NCBI GenBank assembly: GCA_045586185.1
Contig: JAZMZV010000154.1
Location: forward strand, 1 to 64,000
Origin: RUG11551 sp045586185
GTDB lineage: Bacteria; Planctomycetota; Planctomycetia; Pirellulales; Thermoguttaceae
DNA length: 64,000 bases
Direction: 5' to 3'
Below are positions 25,147-34,269 of this stretch, in pieces; the stretch's first letter is position 1, and every line of letters begins with the position of its first letter. The notes beneath the pieces were generated by a model. That model was not told the origin of the DNA. It did not search any database and worked only from the letters and a program-made list of their open reading frames with translations. A program made the position numbers and the translations under genes.

Positions 25147-28100
25147 CTATTTCTGGATTCCTTCGGCGGCTTGTTTCTTTTTTTGATACTCTTTTAAAAT
25201 CTCGACAGCGTCTTCCATGGATTCCTTCTCGGCAATGTCCAGCGGCGTTTCGCCATCGTCGTTTTTAGCGTTGACGTCCGCGCCGCGATCGAGAAGGTAT
25301 TCTAAAATTTGAACGTTGCCATATTTGCTTGCGGCGTGAATTGGGGCGTTTCCCTTGCTGTCGACCGCGTTAAAATCAACGCCGTTGTCAGCCAGGAATT
25401 TAACCATTTCCAAATCGCCGCACTGCGCCGCCGCGTGAGCAAGCGTTACTCCCTTGTTAGTATGAGTAAAAGAACCTTCTTTTACGACAACGTCAAGCTT
25501 TGCTCCGCATTTGATCAAAGCTTTAACCATATCCAGCCGATTGCATTTTACCGCATAGAAAATAACCGACGCTTTTTTCACATCAACGCCGTGGTCAACA
25601 AGCCATTGAATATCCATTGGGGATCCCATCTTAACAATATCAGAAAGAATCCTGTCGGAATATTTATCGAGGACTTTTTTCAAATTAAATCCGTTATCAA
25701 GAACGATTTGAATTAACAGATAATTACCCTCAAGAAGAGCGCTTTTTATAAAAGTCGCCGGATGACGTTTGATATAGTTCAAACAGTCCGGCTGTCTGAT
25801 AAGCCAGTTTATAAGTTCCGGGTTTGGGCATTGATAAACGCCTTCCGTTAGAACGGTTTTATCTGAATCGTTTTTAATGTATTTGGCGCCGCGGCGAATC
25901 AAGTCCTGCGTCATTTCCAGATCCCCGCTTCTCAAAGCGCAGTCCAAAAGCGTTCCTGGACTTTCCAATAAGCAAGCCCAGGCGAAACTTCCATATATAT
26001 TGACGTCTGCGCCATAATCAAGCAATATTTGTATTGTTCTCAGCTCATACTCGTTGTAAATAAATCTAAAAATATGGGCGTTAAACGCTCTATCAACCAC
26101 TTCTTTGTTTTTGAATATTCCGTGCTGAATCAGAAATCGAAATTCCGATAAATCACAATTGTTTGAAAAGCTGTTCTTTAAGTTATTTGCTATTTGAAGG
26201 GAAACGTTTAACGCTTCCCATTGAACGGGAGACAACGCTAAAGCCAACCCCTGTTCCGTTAGAGACTTTGGCGCGCGGAAGAAGTCAATTTGGCTTATCT
26301 GACGTTTTATATGCCGTAAACATCTTGGGGATATATTATCAAAGCTGAAATCGAAATAATCCGGAGAATTGTCTGAAAACAACGTTGCGTCGAGAATCAG
26401 AGTTTCTTTTGTTGCATTGTCCAATTCTCTTAAATCGTAACCCTGCAATACAAGCCAATGCACAATTTGAATTCGCTGTTTTCCCAGAAAGACGGATTCT
26501 TTCCAGGCGGAAATCGTATCAGAAAAGAAATGTTTATCGTCCTGTATATCGTCCTGTATCAAGGAGTAAATATATTTAAATCGATTAAGAGTTAGCCATT
26601 CATAATCATAAAAATATCTGCCATTGAAGAATCTTCCACCGACCAGGTTTTGGGCGTTAGGGTTAACTCCGGCGTCGATGAGGCATTTGATCGTTTCCCA
26701 TTTATCGGCGAAAAACAGAAGCGTTTGTCCGTCCTCGTCTTTTACGTTCATATCGGCGCCCTGCTTGGCGAAGTATTTTATAAAATCCAGGTTGTTGCAT
26801 TCAACCGCCTGAAAAAGAACGTTCTGTCGGCGTTCTCCCGGCAAATAAGGATCGACGCCGCGGTCTGCAAGCCATTGCATTTGGTCAGGCGTCAATTGCC
26901 CGGCTTTTTTGTAACGTTTATTTATGTCGTTTGTTCTCAGATCAACGATTATTACATCGCCAAGAAACAGGTCTTTGTCAAACCGGGCAGAAGAATTGTC
27001 GTCTGAAATATAAATCACATGAGGATTTAAAACGTCTTTCCAATTTTCGAATAACAGGTCTGCCAGCTTGTATTGTTTATTGGAAACCGCATCGTTAAAT
27101 AAAGCCGGCTTTTTTTTGTCCGGTACAATGTTCTGGTCAAGAATAAACTTGAGAATAGCTTTTTGCTGCTCTGTTTTTTGTTTGTTTGCCAAAGGAGCAA
27201 GCAGTTCGCAAGGGGTTTTACGCAATATATCCAAGTGGTCGTCTTCATCTCGACAGTTGGCTTGAAACGCCTCTTTGACGTTTAGTCCGCGCGCTACCAG
27301 TTTTTTGAGCAGATCCAAATCGTTACATCGATATGCCAGCGCAACCCACTTCCAATTGTTTTTTTGATTGTCGTTGATTGGCGATCCGTTATCCAGTAAA
27401 AGGTTGACAAGGTCAACGGTGTTTTTGAGTTCACGTTTATCCAGAGACTTTATTGATCTAAAATTGAAAATCTTGTCGATTGGCAATTCCTCTCCATCGT
27501 TTTTGGCATTAACGTCCAGCCCCTGTTCAATAAGCCATTGGACTAATTGAGGATTGCCGCTCTGTACGGCAAAATGAAGAACCGTCCAGTTTGTTTCGTC
27601 TGTTGCATGTAAATCCGCCCCGCAATCCGCAAGCCGCATTACCATTTCCAAAGACCCCTCTTCAGCGGCTGCATGAAGAGCCGTCTGACCGTAAGTGTTT
27701 TGGGCGTTTACGTCTGCGCCTGCTGCAATAAGACAGTTAGCCGCTGACCAGTTATTACGCTCTATTTGTATATATAATGGATAATAATTGTTTCCCGGCT
27801 GGAAGGGGAAATCTGGACGCGTTTGAAGTTTAACAGATTCCCGTCTTTTTTTCCCGTTGACGTCCGCGCCGCGATCAATGAGAAATTGAATCATCTCGGG
27901 AGAATAATCTATATTTTCTGCCAGAATGCCGCTCCATTCCGGGCGGTCTGTCGGCAGTTTGGCTCCGTGTTTGATCAGGTTTTTGACAATATCCAGATTG
28001 CCCTGATAGATCGCGTAGTCGATCGCCGTTTTCCCGATGTTGTCAGAAACGCTGACGTCCGCGCCGTTACAAAGGAGAATATCGACAACGTTTGTAAAGT

Positions 28101-28485
28101 CAACAGAACGAATAGAGGAAGAACCTTGACAACTGCCGTCAAGTTCATACGTACTGCTTAACAGCGCGGTCAGAGGCGTTCTGCCCAGATAATTCTTCGC
28201 GTTGACGTCCGCGCCCAATTCGAGGCATTTCTGAACTTGACGAGCGTTGTTTTGAACGGCGGCGTAATGCAAAGCCGTCTGCTTTAGCGCCCCGACAGGT
28301 TTGAAGTCGTATTTACCGGTGCGAAACATAACTTCAAATTTCAATGCGATTTCAGAGCTAAACAAATCAATACAGCATTTTCGAGGCGTCAGTTTATCAG
28401 ATGTAACAACGTTTTGGTCCGCATTCCCAACCGCAGCGGCAAACAAAACAGAACAAAATGTCAAGACGGTATAAAAGCGCTGCAT
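25147..28485 (-). CDS. Large secreted ankyrin-repeat protein
   Basis: A 1112-residue protein made almost entirely of ankyrin repeats after a cleavable-looking signal peptide (MQRFYTVLTFCSVLFAAAVG). Clear repeats include QTALHAAAEEGSLEMVMRLA, NWTVLHFAVQSGNPQLVQW and NAPIHAASKYGNVQILEYLL; the central third is more diverged. I start at the ATG at 28485, which has AAGGAG eight bases upstream, rather than an in-frame TTG at 28530. Ankyrin repeats bind other proteins. With a signal peptide it should act in the periplasm or outside. It is a lone gene between two REPIN-like elements. The binding partner is unknown. Confidence 0.85.
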   Translation of the reverse strand: MQRFYTVLTFCSVLFAAAVGNADQNVVTSDKLTPRKCCIDLFSSEIALKFEVMFRTGKYDFKPVGALKQTALHYAAVQNNARQVQKCLELGADVNAKNYLGRTPLTALLSSTYELDGSCQGSSSIRSVDFTNVVDILLCNGADVSVSDNIGKTAIDYAIYQGNLDIVKNLIKHGAKLPTDRPEWSGILAENIDYSPEMIQFLIDRGADVNGKKRRESVKLQTRPDFPFQPGNNYYPLYIQIERNNWSAANCLIAAGADVNAQNTYGQTALHAAAEEGSLEMVMRLADCGADLHATDETNWTVLHFAVQSGNPQLVQWLIEQGLDVNAKNDGEELPIDKIFNFRSIKSLDKRELKNTVDLVNLLLDNGSPINDNQKNNWKWVALAYRCNDLDLLKKLVARGLNVKEAFQANCRDEDDHLDILRKTPCELLAPLANKQKTEQQKAILKFILDQNIVPDKKKPALFNDAVSNKQYKLADLLFENWKDVLNPHVIYISDDNSSARFDKDLFLGDVIIVDLRTNDINKRYKKAGQLTPDQMQWLADRGVDPYLPGERRQNVLFQAVECNNLDFIKYFAKQGADMNVKDEDGQTLLFFADKWETIKCLIDAGVNPNAQNLVGGRFFNGRYFYDYEWLTLNRFKYIYSLIQDDIQDDKHFFSDTISAWKESVFLGKQRIQIVHWLVLQGYDLRELDNATKETLILDATLFSDNSPDYFDFSFDNISPRCLRHIKRQISQIDFFRAPKSLTEQGLALALSPVQWEALNVSLQIANNLKNSFSNNCDLSEFRFLIQHGIFKNKEVVDRAFNAHIFRFIYNEYELRTIQILLDYGADVNIYGSFAWACLLESPGTLLDCALRSGDLEMTQDLIRRGAKYIKNDSDKTVLTEGVYQCPNPELINWLIRQPDCLNYIKRHPATFIKSALLEGNYLLIQIVLDNGFNLKKVLDKYSDRILSDIVKMGSPMDIQWLVDHGVDVKKASVIFYAVKCNRLDMVKALIKCGAKLDVVVKEGSFTHTNKGVTLAHAAAQCGDLEMVKFLADNGVDFNAVDSKGNAPIHAASKYGNVQILEYLLDRGADVNAKNDDGETPLDIAEKESMEDAVEILKEYQKKKQAAEGIQK

Positions 28486-28551
28486 GATAACGCTCCTTTT
28501 GAAAAATGAAAAAATGAGTTGAGCTGACAATGTAAGAGAGTATATTTTTTC

Positions 28552-28715
28552 GTAGCCCCCAGATTTATCTGGGGGAATAGACGAACGCCCCTCTCTCGAA
28601 ACGCATCCCCTCCCATTCTTCCCCTGCCTCTGTGAGGCAGGGGAAGAATGAGAATTTGTACGTTATCTATATATTTTATTATGCTTATTTTCCCACACCT
28701 AAAGGTGTGGGCTAC
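28552..28715. repeat. REPIN-like element A2
   Basis: GTAG plus hairpin CCCCCAGAT..ATCTGGGGG (28552-28575), a central hairpin of 17-bp perfect arms (28614-28630 and 28634-28650), a spacer with ATTTGTACGTTAT, and an inverted hairpin CCCACACC..GGTGTGGG closed by CTAC (28692-28715). The outer parts and spacer match element A3 at 61446-61528, which lacks the central hairpin. Confidence 0.88.
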
Positions 28716-28746
28716 GATTTAATTGATAGTTTTAGGAGGGCTGGCG

Positions 28747-30312
28747 TCAGTTTGTTTCAAACATCTTCGGCAGACCGATAAAGACTTTTAACGCCGGCTT
28801 GCTGCGTCCTTGAACGTCGAAAAGTCCCGTTGAGAACAGACCGGATTCCTGCGGGTCAATAATCGTATTCCAGATGATTTGTTTGATTCTCGGCTTCGCC
28901 CAAAACAGCGGCAGGCAGCGTTTGAGCCAGTTCTGCTGAATTTGGTACGTCCAGCCAGACCAGTACGGCATTTTCAGCTTGGGATTGGCGGGCGAGTCCT
29001 TGATTCCCGGCACGGACAGAGAAATGCTAATCGGAATCCCGGCGTTGACCCAGCCGTCAAGAAGTTTGCTGTACTGGAGCGGGTCGCGATCCTGAGTGCC
29101 GTCTCCGTTAAAGCCGATGTCCATGTTCAAGTCGATAAAGTCGATTTTCAAACCGCTGTTGAACAGGGCTTCTGCATAGTAGTACGCCGTAAAGCAGCTG
29201 TTGACGCGCCCGAGATTTTCGTCAAACGGCTGTGACAGGCTTATGCCGACGTCTCCTGTAACTTTTTGCTGCTGGAGCGTTTCGAGAACAATTGCGGTAA
29301 TTTGCGCGCGCTGTTCTTCGTTTAATCCAAGGGCTTCGCTTACGTTAATTTTTGACGCGGCGTACCAAATGTCGACGTATTCGCCGAACATCTCAACGCA
29401 TTTGATAACGTACGTGCGAACGAAATCGCAAATCGCGTCGAAATCGTCTGCGTAAAGCGTCAGCCATTCCGGGAAGAAAATATCTTCAAAGCGAATTAAC
29501 GGACCAACGGCGCATTTGACGTTGTTGTTTTTGCACCATTTCATCTGTTTGATGCACCGTTCTCGATACTTTGGAAGCTGATCGAGTTTTCGCCAGTTGA
29601 TGTCAACCCGAGCGGTTTGGAACGCGCTTTTAAACACGGATGAGAACGGCTCTGCCGGAATGATGTCGCCCAGAGAGCAGCCTAAATCCGCCAGCTTGGA
29701 GGGCGATCCAACGATAGCCAGACGCCGCGCGACGTAATTGGAAGTGAGTACGTTGGCGGCTTCCAGAGCGTACTGAAGCGAAGTCATGGATTCCTGAACC
29801 AACATGGCAACGTCTTCCGGATATCGAACCTGAACCGGAGCCGACGCGCCGTTTTCCCCTTCTGGCGATGGCGAATTGATTATTTCTGGATGCAAAATCC
29901 CGTCTATGGGCGTAGGTCCGTACATGTTTCGGGTTGCTCTGCCCAGCGCGGAGGTGGCGATTCGTAAATGCTCTTCAACGATTGGCGGTGGATCCAGCCC
30001 CATCTGCTGCCATTCAAACATCTGAGCGCGAACGGCGCAGATCTTTTCTCGCGCCATTTCAACGGAAAGAATATACGGCTGTTCCCGCTGCGCCAGCGTT
30101 GTTGTTGACAGCGTAATTACTCCCATGTTCTTTTGATACCATGGGCAGCAAAAGCGCACTGCGTCTCCGTCTTCCATGTGAGCGGTTACAGAACCTGGCT
30201 GGTAATCAATCCACGTCTGCCACGGCATCAAGTCGAAACCGTAGGCGTATCCCAGCTCAGCCCAGGCTTTGGTGATTCGGCTAGGAGGACAGTAGAATTG
30301 AAATGACGCCAT
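28747..30312 (-). CDS. GH10-like TIM-barrel protein, catalytic residues apparently altered
   Basis: A 521-residue protein resembling glycoside hydrolase family 10 (endo-xylanase fold) proteins conserved among planctomycetes. An N-terminal beta domain (about 1-100) and a helical segment precede the barrel (about 200-515). GH10-like landmarks are QMKWCKNNNVKCAVGPLI, YVDIWYAASKIN where xylanases have WDVVNE, and TGLFDVQGRSKPAL near the C-terminus. The Glu acid/base of WDVVNE is not present and the nucleophile strand reads IDFIDLNMDIGF, so it is probably not an ordinary xylanase. No signal peptide. Start is the ATG at 30312; an in-frame TTG lies at 30363. Function undetermined. Confidence 0.65.
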   Translation of the reverse strand: MASFQFYCPPSRITKAWAELGYAYGFDLMPWQTWIDYQPGSVTAHMEDGDAVRFCCPWYQKNMGVITLSTTTLAQREQPYILSVEMAREKICAVRAQMFEWQQMGLDPPPIVEEHLRIATSALGRATRNMYGPTPIDGILHPEIINSPSPEGENGASAPVQVRYPEDVAMLVQESMTSLQYALEAANVLTSNYVARRLAIVGSPSKLADLGCSLGDIIPAEPFSSVFKSAFQTARVDINWRKLDQLPKYRERCIKQMKWCKNNNVKCAVGPLIRFEDIFFPEWLTLYADDFDAICDFVRTYVIKCVEMFGEYVDIWYAASKINVSEALGLNEEQRAQITAIVLETLQQQKVTGDVGISLSQPFDENLGRVNSCFTAYYYAEALFNSGLKIDFIDLNMDIGFNGDGTQDRDPLQYSKLLDGWVNAGIPISISLSVPGIKDSPANPKLKMPYWSGWTYQIQQNWLKRCLPLFWAKPRIKQIIWNTIIDPQESGLFSTGLFDVQGRSKPALKVFIGLPKMFETN

Positions 30313-30651
30313 AACGTTTATATATGGAAAGGTTGGCAGGTCAACAGGCGCTGACTGCTTCAAGGGCGGGGGGTAGGGGAAAACGGCAACAATCGCTCAG
30401 ATGATATCTATGCATCTGCCCGATCATTACCAGATTATATTAATATATTCTAACTCTATTGTAATTCTTTCAAATAATTTATCAACCCGTTTGACAAGAA
30501 TATTTCGTTTTTTCTGAAAAATTTTTATATTTACACCGATTCTTCCGGATATTTCCCGATTCTTTCGGATTTTTCGGATAAAAAAAGCGATGGAGAAATA
30601 ATATTTCTCCCATCGCTAATTCAAATGACTGCAATTGTAAGCTGAAAGAGA
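30313..30651. other. AT-rich spacer upstream of the GH10-like gene
   Basis: AT-rich, with a short tandem of TTTCGGAT-type units (30536-30580) and the terminator of the small gene that follows on the minus strand. It should contain the promoter of the GH10-like gene, but no clear -35/-10 pair was picked out. No gene seen. Confidence 0.5.
30579..30617 (-). terminator. Rho-independent terminator of the 73-residue peptide gene
   Basis: AGCGATGG..CCATCGCT extended by AGAAAT/ATTTCT makes a stem of about 14 bp with one bulge. Read on the minus strand it runs into TTTTTTTA. It is about 35 bases after the stop codon. Confidence 0.9.
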
Positions 30652-30873
30652 CTAGTCGTTGCTCTTGGAAAAGCGGTAACCAGAAAGACTGCCGTAATCG
30701 CTTCGGTCATCTTTGTGCCAAAGCGGCAGACCGCGGCGGATGCGTTCAGCAAGGACTTCCAGCTTAGCTTGTGAACCAGCAGGGGCGTCAGTCGGCTGAA
30801 AGTCCGGGGTGGCAACTGGTTCGAAATCTTCATCGTGGCCACATTCAAGAATGGCGTCAAAAACATTTCGCAT
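30652..30873 (-). CDS. Small conserved planctomycete-type protein, 73 residues
   Basis: A 73-residue soluble protein. The C-terminal half, AKLEVLAERIRRGLPLWHKD, resembles the core of a short protein family I associate with planctomycetes, where a charged helix is followed by an L-W-H motif. Function unknown. The gene is well supported: AGGAG eight bases before the ATG, a strong terminator after the stop, and a good promoter 450 bases upstream. No other gene shares the unit. Alternative frames over the same DNA have no comparable start signals. Confidence 0.8.
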   Translation of the reverse strand: MRNVFDAILECGHDEDFEPVATPDFQPTDAPAGSQAKLEVLAERIRRGLPLWHKDDRSDYGSLSGYRFSKSND

Positions 30874-31317
30874 AATAAATTCTCCTACAAAAAATGAAGT
30901 TGGTGATTCCCTTACGGGATAGTAGTGATTGATAACGCTTGGTGAGCGTTTGAGTTTGTAAAGGCTTGTGAATTATAAAACACTTTATATATAAATAAAT
31001 ATATAAAATGCAGTTTATTCAAAATCGTTGTCTCTACTGGTACGAAACAGGAACAATAATGTTCGTTTTAGTATTCGGTTTTTTTGAAAAATTATTTATC
31101 CTGACATAAACGCGCTGCAAAGGATGCAAAACGTTTATGTTTATAACCCCCGTCCGTGAGGGAAAACATACTAAAACTTGTTTCCTGACAAATCTGTTTA
31201 GAATACTTTATGCTGAGGCAAAGGCAGGCTGGGAACCTCAGTTTGATAATCCGTTGAAATGCAAATCCGATTCGTTATCCCATGTTTAATTTGCATCTCG
31301 TATCCAAAACAATCAAT
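30874..31317 (-). ncRNA. Long structured leader upstream of the 73-residue peptide
   Basis: From the promoter at 31324-31352 a transcript would run about 445 bases before the start codon. It can fold a CTGAGG/CCTCAG hairpin (31213-31241) and a hairpin with ACATAAACG/CGTTTATGT arms (about 31103-31143) that itself encloses TGCA/TGCA. No ORF of note lies in it. It may be a regulatory leader or a separate RNA. I do not match it to a known riboswitch. Confidence 0.45.
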
Positions 31318-31323
31318 GATAAT

Positions 31324-31352
31324 ATTGTAATGGATTATTCGGCTTTTGTCAA
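31324..31352 (-). promoter_or_regulatory. Strong sigma-70-type promoter
   Basis: On the minus strand a consensus TTGACA (31352-31347) is followed after exactly 17 bases by TACAAT (31329-31324). No gene starts within 400 bases downstream. Confidence 0.75.
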
Positions 31353-31544
31353 GAAAATTCTTCCAGATTTTCGAAAAAAAGTGAAAAAAATTCGAGAAAT
31401 GTTGAAACTTTAACTATTTTAACACAAGGTAAATTTGCAATTGCACCCATCTTAACTAAATCAAATACATAATACCATTGAAAACAAGAAAATTTAAAAG
31501 TCTTTTTCGTTCGAATTAATAAAAGAAGCATCGTAAAAGCAAAT

Positions 31545-31582
31545 AAAAAACGCCCGATTCCAATTCCTTTGGTTCGGGCGTT
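31545..31582 (-). terminator. Orphan Rho-independent terminator
   Basis: CGCCCGA/TCGGGCG plus CCAA/TTGG stem, followed on the minus strand by TTTTTT. It ends either the cyclase-gene mRNA, 210 bases after that stop codon, or a small RNA starting near 31646 below a TATAAT (31658-31653). The stretch 31353-31792 holds no other visible feature. Confidence 0.75.
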
Positions 31583-31792
31583 AGGGTAATGGGTATGAAG
31601 AACTTGAACGTGCAGAAACGTTTTTTACGTATTATCGCCAAATTCATAGTTTATTATACCTCATGTTTTTAAATATGGGGGATGAAACGAGGAAAATTTT
31701 TCGATGTTTTTCCCTGTTTCTGAACGAATATTCCAGATAGTTGGGATGTATGGAATAACCGTTATATCTTTGAAGTACAATCGGTCGAGTTT

Positions 31793-32440
31793 TTACAAAA
31801 CTGCCGCGGCGCGAACGGGGAACCCGTCCATGCCTTCAATTGCCAGCGGGAAGGCGGACAGGACGAAGGTTTTCGGCGCGACAGGGAGCTGATCCAGGTT
31901 TGTCAGGTTTTCCACGACGACAACGCCGCTGTTGAGAAGAAGACGATGTCCTGCCAGTTCGTCTTCATCTCGGCACGGCGAGGGCAAATCGAATCCCATC
32001 AGTTCGATCTGCGCTTGAATCAGGAATTCCAAAGCGTCTAACGAAAAGCCGGGCGCGTGAGCGAAATAATCCGGCGCATTCCAGAATCGACTCCAGCCGG
32101 TTTGAAAGAGAATCTTCTTGTTGCGATTAATTGTTGTTTCAAAAGGAGTTAAAGAATCTAATCCTATTGTCGAATCTGGTTTGAGATTCCCTTTATTATT
32201 AAGAGGAATACAGACGCACTCGCCGTACAGTTTGGTCAGCGGGATTGAGGCGACGTCTAACGCAGAGGCGTTGACGTGGGCGGGCGCGTCCAGATGGGTT
32301 CCCCAATGGGTGGAAAAGCGGACGGCTCTGACGTTATACCCGTCGACAGCGTCCGTTAAAACTTGCGTCGATTCGAACTTAGGGTCGCCGGGGAACGGCG
32401 CGGTCTGAGCGGTAAGTCGATGGGAAAGGTCGATTATCAT
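31793..32440 (-). CDS. Cyclase-family (kynurenine formamidase-like) metal hydrolase
   Basis: A 215-residue protein of the cyclase superfamily (PF04199), which includes kynurenine formamidase and polyketide-cyclase-like hydrolases. The metal-binding signature reads THWGTHLDAPAHV (about 45-57), following the MIIDLSHRLTAQTAPFPGDP opening typical of the family. The fold ends in VPLAIEG-like PLAIEGMDGFPVRAAAVL, also typical. Start is the ATG at 32440; an in-frame TTG six bases upstream is unlikely. Substrate unknown: no tryptophan-catabolism gene is adjacent. It is divergent from pckA with a shared 190-base upstream region. Confidence 0.85.
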   Translation of the reverse strand: MIIDLSHRLTAQTAPFPGDPKFESTQVLTDAVDGYNVRAVRFSTHWGTHLDAPAHVNASALDVASIPLTKLYGECVCIPLNNKGNLKPDSTIGLDSLTPFETTINRNKKILFQTGWSRFWNAPDYFAHAPGFSLDALEFLIQAQIELMGFDLPSPCRDEDELAGHRLLLNSGVVVVENLTNLDQLPVAPKTFVLSAFPLAIEGMDGFPVRAAAVL

Positions 32441-32628
32441 AATCAAAATGGGAGATTTAGGGGTAGTTGTGTTGCCTATGATGATATATTAACAGATTTT
32501 TTGTGAAAAATCAAGAGGGGTTGTCGTCCCCCCTAACAAAAAATGAAAAAGCGCTATAATATCATAAAGTTTTTATGTAGTTTTAATTGGCGACTTTAAC
32601 AATCCTTGAAGGAGGAGTCCTACCTAAA

Positions 32629-34212
32629 ATGTCCGTCAAACTTGACCTTAGCCCTTGGGGCATCACTCGACCGTCCATTGTTCGCAACCCTGTTCCCGCT
32701 GTTTTGTACGAAAAGGCGTTGAAACACGATGCGGCAGCTGTTTCTTCCGCAGGAGCGCTGATTACCAGTTCTGCTGCCAAAACAGGTCGCAGTCCCAAAG
32801 ACAAACGCATCGTTGAAACGCCCGACTGCGTCAACGACGTTTGGTGGGGCGACGTCAATATTAAGCTGTCCGAAACGTCCTTCAACGCGAACCGTCAGCG
32901 CGCTATTGACTACCTCAACAGCCGCGACGAGCTTTTCGTAATTGACGGGTTTGCCGGCTGGGACGTCGAACGTCGGATCAAGGTTCGAGTTATTTGCGCT
33001 CGATCCTATCACGCGCTGTTCATGCACAACATGCTTGTCCGCCCGACGGTAAAAGAGCTGGAAAACTTCGGACAGCCGGACTACGTCATCCTTAATGCCG
33101 GCGAGTTCCCCGCTGACCCTGCGACTGAAGGCTTGACGTCTTCAACCAGCGTCAATCTCAACTTGCAGAAACGGGAACTGGTTATCCTCGGAACGCAGTA
33201 CGCAGGCGAAATGAAAAAGGGCGTATTCACGATTATGAACTACCTCATGCCCAAGGCGGGAATCCTTTCAATGCACTGCTCCGCCAACGAAGGCGTTAAC
33301 GGCGACGTGTCGCTGTTCTTCGGACTTTCCGGAACGGGTAAGACGACCTTGTCGACAGAAGCCAACCGACATCTTATCGGCGACGACGAGCATTGCTGGA
33401 CCGACCTCGGCGTTTTCAATATCGAGGGCGGCTGCTACGCGAAGTGCATTGACCTGTCCAAGGAAAGCGAACCGGAAATTTACAACGCGATTCGTTTCGG
33501 AACGGTTCTGGAAAACGTCGTTTACGATGAAACGACCCGAGAGGTTGACTATTCCGACGGTTCAATCACCGAAAACACCCGGGCGTCATACCCGATGAAT
33601 TTCATCGACAACGTCAAGATCCCGTGCATAGGGACCCATCCCCGCAACATCATCTTTTTGGTTTGCGACGCTTTTGGCGTTCTTCCTCCGGTTAGCAAGC
33701 TGACCCCGGAACAGGCGATGTACTACTATATGAGCGGATATACTGCCAAAGTCGCGGGAACGGAAACCGGCGTAACCGAGCCGCAGCCGACTTTCTCCGC
33801 CTGTTTTGGCGCGCCGTTTTTGGTTTGGCACCCTTCCCGCTATGCGGAACTGCTGGCGGAAAAGATGGAACGCCATGGCGCCAACGCCTGGTTGGTCAAC
33901 ACCGGCTGGACGGGCGGACCGTACGGAATCGGAAAGCGCATGTCGATCAAGTACACCCGCGCTATTATCGACGCCATTCATTCTGGCGAGCTGGTTGACA
34001 CGCCGACCGTTGTCGAGCCGATTTTCGGACTCAACATCCCGATGGAAATTGCCGGCATTCCAGACGAAACCCTCGTTCCGGAAAAGTCGTGGCCGAACAA
34101 AATCGCCTACGAACAGCAAGCCCGCAAACTGGCTCGCATGTTCCAGGAAAACTTCGCCAAGTACGCCGACGTTGCCGACGATAAAATCGCCGCCGCCGGA
34201 CCGAAAGGCTGA
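32629..34212 (+). CDS. pckA: Phosphoenolpyruvate carboxykinase (ATP)
   Basis: A 527-residue ATP-dependent PEPCK that interconverts oxaloacetate and PEP; in anaerobes it often runs toward oxaloacetate to make succinate. Landmarks: TGRSPKDKRIVE near the N-terminus, the P-loop FGLSGTGKTTLS, GDDEHCWTD, and NTGWTGGPYGIGKRMS toward the C-terminus. I start at the ATG at 32629 because the protein then begins as relatives do; an in-frame TTG at 32587 would add 14 residues. GGAGGAG lies about 13 bases upstream, slightly far. A TATAAT at 32555-32560 may be the -10 box. The gene is closed by a strong terminator. Confidence 0.96.
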   Translation: MSVKLDLSPWGITRPSIVRNPVPAVLYEKALKHDAAAVSSAGALITSSAAKTGRSPKDKRIVETPDCVNDVWWGDVNIKLSETSFNANRQRAIDYLNSRDELFVIDGFAGWDVERRIKVRVICARSYHALFMHNMLVRPTVKELENFGQPDYVILNAGEFPADPATEGLTSSTSVNLNLQKRELVILGTQYAGEMKKGVFTIMNYLMPKAGILSMHCSANEGVNGDVSLFFGLSGTGKTTLSTEANRHLIGDDEHCWTDLGVFNIEGGCYAKCIDLSKESEPEIYNAIRFGTVLENVVYDETTREVDYSDGSITENTRASYPMNFIDNVKIPCIGTHPRNIIFLVCDAFGVLPPVSKLTPEQAMYYYMSGYTAKVAGTETGVTEPQPTFSACFGAPFLVWHPSRYAELLAEKMERHGANAWLVNTGWTGGPYGIGKRMSIKYTRAIIDAIHSGELVDTPTVVEPIFGLNIPMEIAGIPDETLVPEKSWPNKIAYEQQARKLARMFQENFAKYADVADDKIAAAGPKG

Positions 34213-34233
34213 TCTTCTTTCATAGAAAACATC

Positions 34234-34269
34234 CAAGAGCGGCGACTTCAATCGCCGCTCTTGTTTTTT
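34234..34269 (+). terminator. Rho-independent terminator of pckA
   Basis: CAAGAGCGGCGA and TCGCCGCTCTTG form a 12-bp perfect stem with a 6-base loop, followed by TTTTTT. Confidence 0.93.

Noticed and set aside
28556..28715. REPIN-like hairpins as plain Rho-independent terminators
   Set aside because: They lack a consistent T-run, occur in inverted pairs with a shared spacer, and are found upstream as well as downstream of genes.
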